Assembly (NCBI GenBank): GCA_003219345.1
Contig: QHOP01000179.1
Span: 1,511 to 7,006 of the forward strand
Source of the DNA: Verrucomicrobiota bacterium
GTDB taxonomy: Bacteria > Verrucomicrobiota > Verrucomicrobiia > Limisphaerales > AV2
Length of the DNA: 5,496 nucleotides
Reading direction: 5' to 3'
Under the pieces are notes generated by a model, which ran no database searches, was not told the DNA's origin, and saw nothing but the letters and a program-made list of their open reading frames with translations. Positions 5,470 through 5,496 of the stretch are shown piece after piece (positions within the stretch are counted from its first letter, which is position 1; each line of letters begins with the position of its first letter). Both the position numbers and the translations under genes were made by a program.

Positions 5470-5496
5470 GGCCGCCCGTGCGGCTATCGCAGACCA

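Overview
The window looks like chromosomal DNA of a PVC-group bacterium, most likely a verrucomicrobium of the Pedosphaera/Limisphaerales kind. This is inferred from gene types and repeat style, not from a marker gene. The grounds are two twin-arginine-exported sugar-metabolism proteins of the sort these phyla carry in large numbers, the start of an HNH-endonuclease family gene, and many hairpin-forming interspersed repeats.

Layout. (1) Positions 1-300 hold a small tandem tRNA cluster. It has the last bases of one possible tRNA, a tRNA-Val(UAC)-like gene and a tRNA-Gln(CUG) gene, all with an encoded CCA. The T-loops of the two visible tRNAs lack the canonical TTC start. A 41-nt hairpin and a run of 7-base repeats lie between them. 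(2) Positions 340-585 hold a short direct repeat and then the first ~32 codons of an HNH-endonuclease-like gene, cut off by repeat DNA. (3) Positions 500-750 are a repeat cluster without a full gene: a 108-bp palindromic element nested in a series of stem-loops. (4) Positions 827-3301 hold two minus-strand genes read in the same direction: a Gfo/Idh/MocA-family oxidoreductase, then a xylose-isomerase-like TIM-barrel isomerase/epimerase. Both have Tat signals. They are separated by a 76-bp inverted-repeat element that could act on the transcript between them. (5) Positions ~3418-5363 are an insertion sequence whose minus-strand transposase joins an N-terminal DruA/DUF4338 domain to an ISAs1-type DDE transposase. 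Its reading frame breaks in a six-C run directly before a UGA. (6) Positions 5405-5469 hold one more long inverted repeat.

How it fits together. The oxidoreductase/isomerase pair probably acts on an oxidised sugar or cyclitol outside the cytoplasm; the substrate cannot be read from the sequence. The rest is accessory DNA: tRNA genes, a broken gene, at least three different inverted-repeat elements and an insertion sequence placed just upstream of the oxidoreductase gene. The least ordinary items are the atypical tandem tRNAs, the DruA-transposase fusion and the CCC-CCC-TGA frame break between its catalytic residues.
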